From assembly GCA_021782365.1 (NCBI GenBank), contig JAJXVB010000003.1, positions 163,391 to 227,390 on the forward strand: 64,000 bases of DNA. Reading direction: 5' to 3'. The stretch is from Pseudomonadota bacterium. GTDB taxonomy: Bacteria; Pseudomonadota; Gammaproteobacteria; Burkholderiales; Gallionellaceae. Shown piece after piece: positions 34,418 to 42,853 of the stretch. The notes under the pieces are model-generated. The model searched no databases. It saw nothing but the letters and a program-made list of their open reading frames with translations, and was not told the origin of the DNA. The position numbers were made by a program, and so were the translations under genes. Numbering within the stretch: the stretch's first letter is position 1; each line of letters starts with the position of its first letter.

Positions 34418-36006
34418 GATTTTTCCGAGATGCTGCCGCTGGCTATTTTTCTTGGTCCGGAGGTGATGTCGAAGCGCATCGTGCCATTGGGCTGCGTTTT
34501 ATGCTGGAACAGCAGACGGTCTCCGGGTCTCGCGGGGCTTGTGAACTTGACCGAACTTATTTCAAAGCGATCGGGCGGGATGCCGTGCTTGTCGGAGATG
34601 CGCTGCAGTGCTTCATCCAGCAGCACGACGCCGGGAAGTATCGGATGCTCAGGGAAGTGCCCTGGAAAAGCGGGATGATTCGTCGGTACTGTCCAGGTGT
34701 GATGTTCCTGAAACAGCGCCTTCAGCGCGGAATGCGGCAGCTTGCCCGTGCTGTTGCGCGGCAGCGCATCGACAAACAGCAAGGGGCGCGGCAAGAAAAC
34801 CGGATCAAGATGCTTCCTGAGCGCGGCAAGCAGCGTTTCTGCATCCATGTCAGGCGCGACGACGGCTGCAGCAAGCCTCGTGACATCGCTCGTCTCATCC
34901 GGCATGTAGAAAGCGCCGTCAAGGACGCCTGTCAGAGAATTCAGCAGATGGTTGAGCCCGGATAGGGAATGCCGCTTGCCTGCGATGTTGATCATGTCTG
35001 CCATGCGGCCATGCAGCAAAAAAAGATCTTCTGAAACCGGTTCTATCGCGTCGTTCATCAGCACAGGCGGATCGATGTGCAGGCCGGATGCCTGAACGCC
35101 GCTGTTTTCAACGATCCACTCGATGCCTGGAAAAAGTTGCCATGCTGGACTCCTTGTCGGCCTGCGGCTTGCGATCTGTCCGGTTTCGGTAGAGCCGTAG
35201 ATTTCCGTCAACGGGCAATTCCAGTTTGTCTCGATTTCTCGGGCGATTTCTTCGGCAAGCGGGGCTGTCGCGGACATCACATGCTGAAGCTCAGGCACTT
35301 CGAGTCCTGAATTCAGCAGGGTGCGAAGGTGCAGGGGAGACGAGATCAGCACTCTTGGCGCGGGCACGCTTGCAAGCGCATCGCAGATGTCCGCAGGAAA
35401 GAAGGGTTGAGCATGGCTCAATGCAAGGCTGTTGCACCAGGCCATCAGCACGGTCGATTCGAAACCATACATGTGCTGCGGCGGCACGGTCGCAATCAGC
35501 ACCGAACTTTCAGAGGCTTCCAGTCGCCGGGCTTCGGCGCGGACGCTGTCCACCAATCCTCCCCAGGATTTAGGGTGAGGCTGGGGGATGCCGGTTGAGC
35601 CCGAGGTGAATACGATGGCGATCTGCTGCTTCTCATCGATTTCTGGCACCGCGATCTCGTCAATCGGAGCTTTCAGCATGGCAGGGTAATCGAACCTCAG
35701 AAGGCCTTCCGGGGATTGCTTGTTATCCGTCAGGCAGAACACGTCTGGCGCAAATTGCCTGATCTGGCGTATGACTTCCAGCGTCTGAGTCGGCGGAAGC
35801 AGGCTGACCTTGCTGCTCAATATGGCGGCAGCCAGCCCAACGCTGAAATGGTAGCGATCGCTGCAAAGATTGAGCAGATGCAGGCCTTCTGGCAGCTTTT
35901 CCGCGAGCTGGTACGCATCAGAAAGGAATTGCTGTCTTGTGACAGGACCGTCGGCGCTAAAGGCGACGATGCTTATGGCATGAGGATGGGATATCAGCGG
36001 GCTCAT
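34414..36006 (-). CDS. acyl-AMP ligase fused to hot-dog dehydratase
   Basis: Fusion protein of 530 residues. Residues 1-430 form an ANL-type adenylate-forming domain: P-loop VFTSGSTGIP (132-141), EIYGSTETGQIA, and the C-terminal lysine block PRNSTGKLPHSALK. From about 434 a FabZ-like hot-dog domain follows, with HPAFPGHFPEHPILPGV. In many aryl-polyene loci these two functions are separate genes. The ligase likely activates hydroxybenzoate as an AMP ester and loads it on the ACP two genes upstream; the dehydratase domain forms double bonds. The start overlaps the stop of the membrane-protein gene by four bases. Confidence 0.87.
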   Translation of the reverse strand: MSPLISHPHAISIVAFSADGPVTRQQFLSDAYQLAEKLPEGLHLLNLCSDRYHFSVGLAAAILSSKVSLLPPTQTLEVIRQIRQFAPDVFCLTDNKQSPEGLLRFDYPAMLKAPIDEIAVPEIDEKQQIAIVFTSGSTGIPQPHPKSWGGLVDSVRAEARRLEASESSVLIATVPPQHMYGFESTVLMAWCNSLALSHAQPFFPADICDALASVPAPRVLISSPLHLRTLLNSGLEVPELQHVMSATAPLAEEIAREIETNWNCPLTEIYGSTETGQIASRRPTRSPAWQLFPGIEWIVENSGVQASGLHIDPPVLMNDAIEPVSEDLFLLHGRMADMINIAGKRHSLSGLNHLLNSLTGVLDGAFYMPDETSDVTRLAAAVVAPDMDAETLLAALRKHLDPVFLPRPLLFVDALPRNSTGKLPHSALKALFQEHHTWTVPTNHPAFPGHFPEHPILPGVVLLDEALQRISDKHGIPPDRFEISSVKFTSPARPGDRLLFQHKTQPNGTMRFDITSGPRKIASGSISEKS

Positions 36007-36617
36007 GGCGCTACTCTTCTGAACGACCTCAGCTCATCCAGGATGCGCGCATCCTTTGAATCGGGCAATACGCTTTTGCGGACCCGGTGCTCCACGATGA
36101 ACATCAGCGCGATCAGGGGAAGCGTCAGGAAATTCGCGAATATGGACCAGACGCCAATCGGTGCGAAAAAGAAAAGAAGGGTGGAAGCAAGGGCCATGAA
36201 ACCAAAGAACAGCGTCCACGCGAGGGTCACGTTGCGGGCGTAAGTCTCATGCTGCTTTGAAAGCGGCGCATGCGCCGCTTCGGCGAAACGCACGCAGAGC
36301 GGCTTTTGCCCGCCTGTCAGGGTGCGGCCGAAGGCGAAAAACAGGGCAAGCTGCATGCCCATGTCCTGCAGCCAGTTTATCAAGCCGAAATGTGAGGCGA
36401 GTTCATGCCATTGGCTCCATGCGAAGAGGCCAGCGAGTGCCAGCGCTGAAAGCATCATGAAACGCCTGGGCGAATTCCAGGCCATGAGAAATGCGAAAAA
36501 TGCTAGCGGTGCGAGTGCCGCCAGCGTGCCCAGGTTGCCGTTCTTTGCGATGGTATTGGTGTAATGCGCAAGCAGCGCATAGCCGGCTATTGCGATTGCA
36601 ATGCCCGCCGGTCGCAT
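36003..36617 (-). CDS. COG4648-like membrane protein of the aryl-polyene locus
   Basis: Integral membrane protein of 204 residues with about six hydrophobic helices and the central FFAFGRTLTGGQKPLCVRFAEAAHAPLS, a stretch typical of the COG4648 proteins found in aryl-polyene clusters (ApeG-like). Its biochemical role is unknown even in studied systems. Start MRPAGIAIAIAGYALL at 36617 is five bases after the ACP stop; the longer frame to 36839 runs through the ACP gene and is a shadow. Confidence 0.8.
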   Translation of the reverse strand: MRPAGIAIAIAGYALLAHYTNTIAKNGNLGTLAALAPLAFFAFLMAWNSPRRFMMLSALALAGLFAWSQWHELASHFGLINWLQDMGMQLALFFAFGRTLTGGQKPLCVRFAEAAHAPLSKQHETYARNVTLAWTLFFGFMALASTLLFFFAPIGVWSIFANFLTLPLIALMFIVEHRVRKSVLPDSKDARILDELRSFRRVAP

Positions 36618-36622
36618 GGTCT

Positions 36623-36895
36623 TCAAGGCGTCCTGTGCGCTGCGATATAGGTGCAAAGGCTGCGCAGCGAGCCGAAAATCTGCTGGTTGTCCGCGCCGTC
36701 GCTGCGCAGCTGCAGTCCATAACGCTTGGAGATGGTCAGCGAGATTTCGAGTATGTCGATCGAATCGAGTCCCAGGCCGTCGCCATAAAGCGGGGTGTCG
36801 GGAGAGATCTGATCTGCGGTGATTTCGAGATTCAGGCATTCGACCATCAATTGGGCGACTTCCCTCTGTAACGCGCTATTTGGATTATCTTGCAT
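36623..36895 (-). CDS. acyl carrier protein of the aryl-polyene locus
   Basis: ACP of 90 residues. The phosphopantetheine site is S45 in GLGLDSIDILE, a DSI variant of the usual DSL. The remaining helices fit (PDTPLYGDG before it, LQLRSDGADNQQIFGSLRSL after). It would carry the growing polyene. Only one ACP is encoded here, whereas the described E. coli locus has two. First gene of the eleven-gene operon. Start MQDNPN at 36895 is preferred over an upstream frame that begins with a non-ACP-like stretch. Confidence 0.9.
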   Translation of the reverse strand: MQDNPNSALQREVAQLMVECLNLEITADQISPDTPLYGDGLGLDSIDILEISLTISKRYGLQLRSDGADNQQIFGSLRSLCTYIAAHRTP

Positions 36896-36946
36896 GATGC
36901 ATAAATGGAATTTCAAAAGCGGCAAGTCTTAATCTGCCCGCCGCGA

Positions 36947-36975
36947 ATACTACGCAACACCGAAAAATATTGCAA
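36947..36975 (-). promoter_or_regulatory. putative promoter of the aryl-polyene operon
   Basis: On the minus strand: TTGCAA (36975-36970), 17-base spacer, TAGTAT (36952-36947). Each hexamer matches four of six consensus bases. Start would be near 36940, leaving a leader of about 45 nt before the ACP gene. The -35 lies in a small ATTGCAAT palindrome. Confidence 0.55.
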
Positions 36976-36990
36976 TGAGGGTGGAATTTT

Positions 36991-37003
36991 TATTGTCACA
37001 ATA
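36991..37003. promoter_or_regulatory. 13-bp palindrome, candidate operator
   Basis: TATTGT-C-ACAATA, a perfect inverted repeat centred at 36997, about 57 bases upstream of the predicted pigment-operon start. It is also in the upstream region of the divergent gene at 37106. The position suits an activator. I do not recognise the cognate regulator and none is encoded in the locus. The rest of the gap 36896-37105 shows nothing else. Confidence 0.45.
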
Positions 37004-37105
37004 GAAGGTTAGAATTCACATTTTAGCCTGTGAAAGCGTCGAAATCGATGCAACTTTATCTTCGTTCAGTGGTCTCAAAAACGTTTCGAGATGCGAGGAG
37101 GTGTT

Positions 37106-37399
37106 ATGCCCAATCTTGTTGAGCTCTATACATTCGACGGACCGGTTTATGTGGACACCAGGGAGTTGGACAGCGGCATCACCAATCTGAAGGCGTATAC
37201 ATGCGAAGGCATATGGTTTCCTGATGCGAGGGTGCAGCGTGAAAAGCTCTTTGCATCGCGCGATCTCGCGGAACAGAATTACAACCGCATCCTGATCGAA
37301 CTTTACAATCGGTCACGGCGCCATACCGACAGGGTGCGGCCCGAAGTGAGCCTGATGGCGAAGATCAGGGAAGAAAGCCCTTTCAGGGCCTTGCATTGA
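37106..37399 (+). CDS. uncharacterised 97-residue protein
   Basis: I do not recognise this protein. It has 97 residues, no signal peptide or membrane segment, an acidic and aromatic N-terminal half (VELYTFDGPVYVDTRELDSG) and a basic C-terminal half (NRILIELYNRSRRHTDRVR). Coding is supported by an excellent Shine-Dalgarno (GAGGAGG, five bases before the ATG) and normal codon use. It is divergent from the pigment operon, and its end overlaps the end of the convergent DUF3106 gene by 17 bases. Whether it belongs to the pigment system is unknown. Confidence 0.6.
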   Translation: MPNLVELYTFDGPVYVDTRELDSGITNLKAYTCEGIWFPDARVQREKLFASRDLAEQNYNRILIELYNRSRRHTDRVRPEVSLMAKIREESPFRALH

Positions 37400-37775
37400 C
37401 CGGAGGTACGGCGCTGGCAGGCTGCTGCAATCTTGTGGCCTGTTTTTGCCTTGCCTGCTGTTTGATCTTTTCGCGCTCTTCCTTGGGTATGTGGCTGAAG
37501 GCGCGATATTTTTCGCGCGCCGCCTGGCGCTGTTCAGGCGTCAGGCTGGCCCATGTGGCGAGCCGGTTTGAGAATCGCGTCTTCTGATCCGGCGTGAGCT
37601 TGGGGTACTGCTGGGCGAGGCGGCGGAAGTTGTGCTGGGCCTTTTCAGGCAGGGTGTTCCACTGCGTCTGTATGGGCGCCAATGCGGCCTGCTCGGCAGG
37701 CGGAAGCTGGTTCCAGGATTCGGCGCCTGCCAGAGGTGCGAAAAAGCAGAAAACGGCAAGAAGTAGCGTTCTCAT
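37383..37775 (-). CDS. DUF3106 periplasmic protein
   Basis: Secreted protein of 130 residues: signal peptide MRTLLLAVFCFFAPLAGA, then a helical repeat-like region (WNTLPEKAQHNFRRLAQQYPKLTPDQ, WASLTPEQRQAAREKYRAF) as found in the DUF3106 family, ending in a basic Gln/Lys stretch and a Pro-rich tail. The LTPEQ elements recall LTXXQ proteins. Third gene of a sigma factor - DUF3619 - DUF3106 operon common in betaproteobacteria. Function unknown; an envelope-stress role is a reasonable guess. Confidence 0.8.
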   Translation of the reverse strand: MRTLLLAVFCFFAPLAGAESWNQLPPAEQAALAPIQTQWNTLPEKAQHNFRRLAQQYPKLTPDQKTRFSNRLATWASLTPEQRQAAREKYRAFSHIPKEEREKIKQQARQKQATRLQQPASAVPPVNARP

Positions 37776-37778
37776 GCG

Positions 37779-38126
37779 CTAGTTGTCGACGTATGCATCT
37801 ATCGGCATGTCGCCCGTCAGGATGGCCAGATCCGGATTCTGGCGCTCCTGGATGTTGTTCCAGAAAACGGCAGCGCCCATGACAATCGCGACCAGCACGA
37901 TGGCGGCCGCTAGCCATTGGCGAGGGCGATGGGGAAGCAGGTCGTGGGCCTTGTGGCCGATTCCGATGAGGGAGAAAGCGGGTTCGCTGGCGCGTTGCTT
38001 CTGCAGTGCGAGTGAGCGCCTGTCATTCAGCGCTGATACGATGTCTTCGTCCAGCTGCTGTGCGCTTTGCGTGAGCAAGGCGGCGAATTTTCTGTGGTCG
38101 ATGCGGTTCTCTGGTCGATTTCTCAT
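37779..38126 (-). CDS. DUF3619 membrane protein, possible anti-sigma partner
   Basis: Protein of 115 residues with a cytoplasmic N-terminal part (about 70 residues: FAALLTQSAQQLDEDIVSAL), one membrane helix (WLAAAIVLVAIVMGAAVFW) and a short outer tail. It fits DUF3619. Its start overlaps the sigma-factor stop by four bases, and its topology (soluble N-terminus, single helix) resembles anti-sigma factors, so it may hold the sigma factor at the membrane. That role is inferred from position and topology only. Confidence 0.78.
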   Translation of the reverse strand: MRNRPENRIDHRKFAALLTQSAQQLDEDIVSALNDRRSLALQKQRASEPAFSLIGIGHKAHDLLPHRPRQWLAAAIVLVAIVMGAAVFWNNIQERQNPDLAILTGDMPIDAYVDN

Positions 38127-38692
38127 GATAGATTCACTCCTATTGCGGCAAGCACTGCTGACAATGCATGGTTCGCCCGCGAACAGTGGGTTTTAACGCT
38201 GCCTTCCGTGCAGCCCATGACCTTTGCCGTTTCTGCCGTGTCCAATCCATCCCAGTAACGCAGCAGAAAGGCTTCGCGTTGACGCGCAGGCAGATTTCCC
38301 AGCGCCTCTTCTATTTTTGAGATGATCTGGCTTTGTTCAAGGGCTTTTTCAGGCGGCATGGGCGCGCTTTGATTGTCCACATCTTCGAGCGTATCAAGCG
38401 GATCGAATTCCTCTTCCTCACGCTTACCGGTAAAGGTGGAGAACAGCGTGAACCAGTTGCTCCTGACCTTCTGGCGCCGGCAGTGATCGCGTATGGTGTT
38501 CTGCAGGATGCGGTGGAACAGGAGCGGCAGTTCTTCCGGGGGCTTGTCGCCATACTTTTCTGCAAGCTTGATCATCGCATCCTGAACCACATCGAGGGCC
38601 GCATGGCTGTCATGCATCGCAAACATCGCATGCTTGTAGGCGCGGCGTTCTATGCCGTCAAGAAAATCGTTCAGTTCGGCCTGGGTTGCCAG
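38123..38692 (-). CDS. ECF-type RNA polymerase sigma factor, probable CTG start
   Basis: Sigma-70-family factor of 189 residues. Region 2 (FAMHDSHAALDVVQDAMIKLAEKY) and region 4 (LGNLPARQREAFLLRYWDGLDTAETAKVMGCTEGSVKTHCSRA) are clear; between them is an acidic linker. Family members begin M-ATQAELNDFL; here that first residue is encoded by CTG at 38692, with GGAG six bases upstream. The only longer frame starts at a TTG (38734) without a Shine-Dalgarno, and a TAGAAT -10-like element lies between them. I therefore call the CTG as the start. It is cotranscribed with the DUF3619 and DUF3106 genes. Confidence 0.8.
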   Translation of the reverse strand: MATQAELNDFLDGIERRAYKHAMFAMHDSHAALDVVQDAMIKLAEKYGDKPPEELPLLFHRILQNTIRDHCRRQKVRSNWFTLFSTFTGKREEEEFDPLDTLEDVDNQSAPMPPEKALEQSQIISKIEEALGNLPARQREAFLLRYWDGLDTAETAKVMGCTEGSVKTHCSRANHALSAVLAAIGVNLS

Positions 38693-38835
38693 TTTTTTCT
38701 CCTTTGCTTGGAAAATTCTAGCAAATTGCAACAAATTCTGCCATGAATCATGCGGGTATGCACGGCATGCGGGTTGACCAAACAGCCGTCAGCCTTTATC
38801 TTACTGTGCTCTTTTAGAATATGAAGGTATTGATC

Positions 38836-40539
38836 ATGGAGTTGAGCGGCGCGGAAATAACCATCCGTTGTTTGCAGGAAGAAGGGGTCGAATTCGTGTT
38901 CGGCTATCCTGGCGGCGCGGTTCTGCATATTTACGATGCCCTTTTCCAGCAGGAAAAGGTAAAGCATATCCTGGTGCGCCACGAGCAGGCGGCTGTGCAT
39001 GCGGCCGATGGCTATGCGCGTTGTTCCGACAAGGTCGGCGCGGTCCTCGTGACTTCCGGTCCCGGAATCACCAATGCGGTGACCGGCATTGCGACGGCAT
39101 ACATGGACTCCATCCCGATGGTCGTGATCAGCGGTCAGGTGCCGACTTATGCGATAGGCGAGGATGCCTTCCAGGAGGTTGATTCGGTCGGCATCACGCG
39201 CCCATGCGTCAAGCACAATTTCCTGGTCAAGGACGTGAAGGATATTGCGACTACCATCAAGAAAGCCTTCTATCTTGCAAAGTCCGGGCGGCCCGGCCCG
39301 GTTCTGGTGGATATCCCCAAGGACATATCCAATCAGAAATGCGAGTTTTCCTATCCTGAAAGCATCTCGATACGCGCCTACCATCCTCAAGGGCCAGGCG
39401 ACATCGAGCAGGTCAAGAGGGCGGCAGAATTGCTGCTGGGCGCTCGCCGCCCGATGGTCTATGCAGGCGGCGGCGTGGTGCTGTCCGACTCTGCAGCGCA
39501 ACTCACCGACCTTGTGAGATTGACTGGCTTCCCCTGCACCAACACGCTGATGGGACTGGGCGGCTATCCTTCGACCGACAGGCAGTTCGTCGGCATGCCC
39601 GGCATGCACGGCACCTATGAGGCGAACATGGCGATGCAGCATTGCGATGTCTTGATCGCGATAGGCGCGCGCTTCGACGACCGCGTGGTCGGCAATGTCG
39701 AGCATTTCGCCCAGGTGCCGCGCAAGATCATCCATATCGACATCGACCCTTCGTCTATCGCCAAGCGCGTCAAGGTGGACGTGCCCATCGTGGGCGATCT
39801 TAAGCTTGTGCTCGGCCAGTTGCTGGAGGTGCTGCGCTCAAGCGCCAAGAAAACGGGCGATATTTCCGACTGGTGGAAGCAGATCGAGGAATGGCGCGAA
39901 TTCGGCGGCGGATTGCGCTACAAGAATTCGGACGAGATCATCAAGCCGCAATTCGTGATCGAGACGCTGTACAAGGTCACGGGCGGCGAAGCCTATGTCA
40001 CGTCGGACGTCGGCCAGCACCAGATGTGGGCGGCGCAATACTACAAGTTCAACCAGCCACGCCGCTGGATCAATTCGGGCGGCCTGGGCACCATGGGTTT
40101 CGGATTGCCAGCCGCGATGGGCGTGCAGTTCATGCATCCGGATGCGACGGTCGCCTGCGTGACGGGAGAGGGCAGCATACAGATGAATATCCAGGAGCTT
40201 TCCACCTGCCGTCAATACCACCTGCCGGTCAAGGTGCTCTCGCTCAACAACCGGTATCTCGGCATGGTGCGCCAGTGGCAGCAGTTCTTCCACGGCAACC
40301 GCTTTTCGGAGTCCTACATGGATGCGCTGCCGGACTTCGTGAAACTTGCCGAAGCCTACGGGCATGTCGGCATGCTCATCGAAAAGCCTTCCGATGTAGA
40401 GCCTGCGATCAGGGAAGCCTTCGCGCGCAAGAACGATCTGGTGTTCATGGACTTCCGCACCGATCCCGCCGAGAACGTCTACCCCATGGTGCCGGGAGGC
40501 AAGGGGTTGTCTGAAGTCGTATTGTCGGAGGATCTGTGA
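38836..40539 (+). CDS. ilvB: acetolactate synthase large subunit
   Basis: Thiamine-pyrophosphate enzyme of 567 residues, catalysing acetolactate and acetohydroxybutyrate formation for Val, Leu and Ile. It shows the N-terminal GYPGGAVLHIYD with catalytic Glu in LVRHEQAAVHAADGYAR, the FAD/CoA-like middle domain, and TPP binding GEGSIQMNIQELST followed by NNRYLGMVRQWQ. I start at MELSGAE (38836) with AAGG in front; an ATG at 38821 overlaps a TAGAAT element and is less likely. It overlaps ilvN by one base. Confidence 0.96.
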   Translation: MELSGAEITIRCLQEEGVEFVFGYPGGAVLHIYDALFQQEKVKHILVRHEQAAVHAADGYARCSDKVGAVLVTSGPGITNAVTGIATAYMDSIPMVVISGQVPTYAIGEDAFQEVDSVGITRPCVKHNFLVKDVKDIATTIKKAFYLAKSGRPGPVLVDIPKDISNQKCEFSYPESISIRAYHPQGPGDIEQVKRAAELLLGARRPMVYAGGGVVLSDSAAQLTDLVRLTGFPCTNTLMGLGGYPSTDRQFVGMPGMHGTYEANMAMQHCDVLIAIGARFDDRVVGNVEHFAQVPRKIIHIDIDPSSIAKRVKVDVPIVGDLKLVLGQLLEVLRSSAKKTGDISDWWKQIEEWREFGGGLRYKNSDEIIKPQFVIETLYKVTGGEAYVTSDVGQHQMWAAQYYKFNQPRRWINSGGLGTMGFGLPAAMGVQFMHPDATVACVTGEGSIQMNIQELSTCRQYHLPVKVLSLNNRYLGMVRQWQQFFHGNRFSESYMDALPDFVKLAEAYGHVGMLIEKPSDVEPAIREAFARKNDLVFMDFRTDPAENVYPMVPGGKGLSEVVLSEDL

Positions 40540-41030
40540 TGCGCCATATCATTTCTTTGCTGATGGAAAACGAGGCGGGCGCGCTTTCTCGCGTTGCGGG
40601 GCTTTTCTCCGCCAGAGGTTATAATATCGAATCCCTGACGGTTGCGCCGACAGAAGAGGCAACCCTGTCGCGCATGACCATCGTCACCAGCGGCTCGGAT
40701 GCGGTGATAGAACAGATCACCAAGCAGCTGAACAAGCTGATCGACGTGGTGTCGGTGATGGACTTGAGCGAAGGTGAGCACATCGAGCGCGAGCTGATGC
40801 TGGTCAAGACGCGCGCGGAAGGAAATGCACGCGAGGAGTTGAAGCGCATGACGGACATATTCCGCGGCCGCATCCTGGATGTGTCCGACCATACCTACAC
40901 CATAGAGCTGACAGGCTCTGGCACAAAGCTCGACAGTTTTCTGAATGCCATCGGGCGAGACTTGATTTTGGAGACGGTGCGAACCGGCGCATCGGGTATA
41001 GGCCGCGGCAACAGGATTTTAAGCCTGTAG
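40539..41030 (+). CDS. ilvN: acetolactate synthase regulatory subunit
   Basis: Regulatory subunit of 163 residues, the same length as E. coli IlvH. The N-terminal ACT domain MRHIISLLMENEAGALSRV carries the valine-binding region, followed by NIESLTV and the C-terminal regulatory domain. It gives the enzyme valine feedback inhibition. The ATG overlaps the ilvB stop (TGATG) and follows GGAGG by seven bases, so the two subunits are made in step. Confidence 0.95.
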   Translation: MRHIISLLMENEAGALSRVAGLFSARGYNIESLTVAPTEEATLSRMTIVTSGSDAVIEQITKQLNKLIDVVSVMDLSEGEHIERELMLVKTRAEGNAREELKRMTDIFRGRILDVSDHTYTIELTGSGTKLDSFLNAIGRDLILETVRTGASGIGRGNRILSL

Positions 41031-41035
41031 TTATG

Positions 41036-41097
41036 AGCCGGTAGCCAGTAGCAGATAGTGGATCTGCGCTACCAGCTATCCGCTGATTTTTATTTTT
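41036..41097 (+). terminator. hairpin plus U-tract between ilvN and ilvC
   Basis: A long imperfect stem (left arm about AGCCGGTAGC...TAGCAGAT, right arm ATCTGCGCTA...GCTATCCGCT) runs 41036-41085. It is followed by GATTTTTATTTTTTAT. This is the architecture of an intrinsic terminator or attenuator inside the ilv operon, and could set a different level for ilvC than for ilvBN. Confidence 0.6.
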
Positions 41098-41104
41098 TAT
41101 CTGA

Positions 41105-42130
<1,026 letters not shown>

Positions 42131-42136
42131 TAGGAC

Positions 42137-42178
42137 CGAGGAACGAGGATTGAGCAACACCTCGCTCCTCAACCCTCG
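42137..42178 (+). repeat. two mutually exclusive hairpins between ilvC and psd
   Basis: In the 60-base gap, GAGGAACGAGG (42138-42148) pairs with CCTCGCTCCTC (42160-42170), one mismatch. CGAGGATTGAG (42144-42154) pairs with CTCAACCCTCG (42168-42178), one mismatch. The pairs share bases, so only one can form at a time. No U-tract follows. It may be an intergenic repeat of REP type or an RNA processing site. Confidence 0.55.
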
Positions 42179-42190
42179 ATCCACTATCCT

Positions 42191-42844
42191 ATGAATAACT
42201 ATCCTCACCCCATCATTGCCCGAGAGGGCTGGCCTTATCTGGCCGCCATCGTCATTCTTGCGTTGCTGGCCTCCCATTTCGTCGGCGGCATCATTGCGTT
42301 TCTGGTCTGGCTGATCGCGCTCTTCGTGCTGCAATTCTTCCGCGATCCGGCGCGTGAGATTCCGGTAGACGAGGGCGTCGTGCTTTCCCCTGCAGACGGT
42401 CGCGTGATCAAGGTGGAGCGTTCTCAGGACCCGTACGGCGAGCGCGATGCGATTCTCGTCAGCGTGTTCATGAACGTGTTCAACGTGCATTCCAACCGCA
42501 GCCCCGTGGATGGCAGGATAGAAAAGATCCAGTATTTCCCTGGCAAGTTTTTCAATGCGGATCTCGACAAGGCCTCATTGGAAAATGAACGCAACGCGAT
42601 CGTTCTGAAGACGCACGACAACCAGACCGTGACCTTCGTGCAGGTTGCTGGCCTGATCGCCAGGCGCATTCTCTGTTACGTGAAGCCGGGCGATGAGTTG
42701 AGGCGCGGCCAGCGCTATGGCTTCATCCGCTTCGGCTCCCGCGTGGATGTGTATCTTCCGCTCGATGCGCATGTGCGGGTGAGCATAGGCGACAAGGTCG
42801 CGGCCACGACGACGATACTGGCGGTGCTGGCACAAAACGGTTAA
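42191..42844 (+). CDS. psd: phosphatidylserine decarboxylase (short form)
   Basis: Proenzyme of 217 residues of the short (Psd-related) class. Two N-terminal membrane helices (residues about 15-50) come first, then [26 protein letters not shown], and the cleavage motif RFGSR near residue 185, whose Ser becomes the pyruvoyl group. It makes phosphatidylethanolamine from phosphatidylserine. It stands just before pssA, whose product supplies that phosphatidylserine, so two consecutive steps are encoded together. Confidence 0.94.
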   Translation: MNNYPHPIIAREGWPYLAAIVILALLASHFVGGIIAFLVWLIALFVLQFFRDPAREIPVDEGVVLSPADGRVIKVERSQDPYGERDAILVSVFMNVFNVHSNRSPVDGRIEKIQYFPGKFFNADLDKASLENERNAIVLKTHDNQTVTFVQVAGLIARRILCYVKPGDELRRGQRYGFIRFGSRVDVYLPLDAHVRVSIGDKVAATTTILAVLAQNG

Positions 42845-42853
42845 TCTGGTGCC

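Noticed and set aside
36623..36839. N-terminal extension of the COG4648-like gene through the ACP
   Set aside because: The extension overlaps the ACP gene almost completely, and MRPAGIAIAIAGYALL at 36617 is a natural membrane-protein start five bases after the ACP stop.
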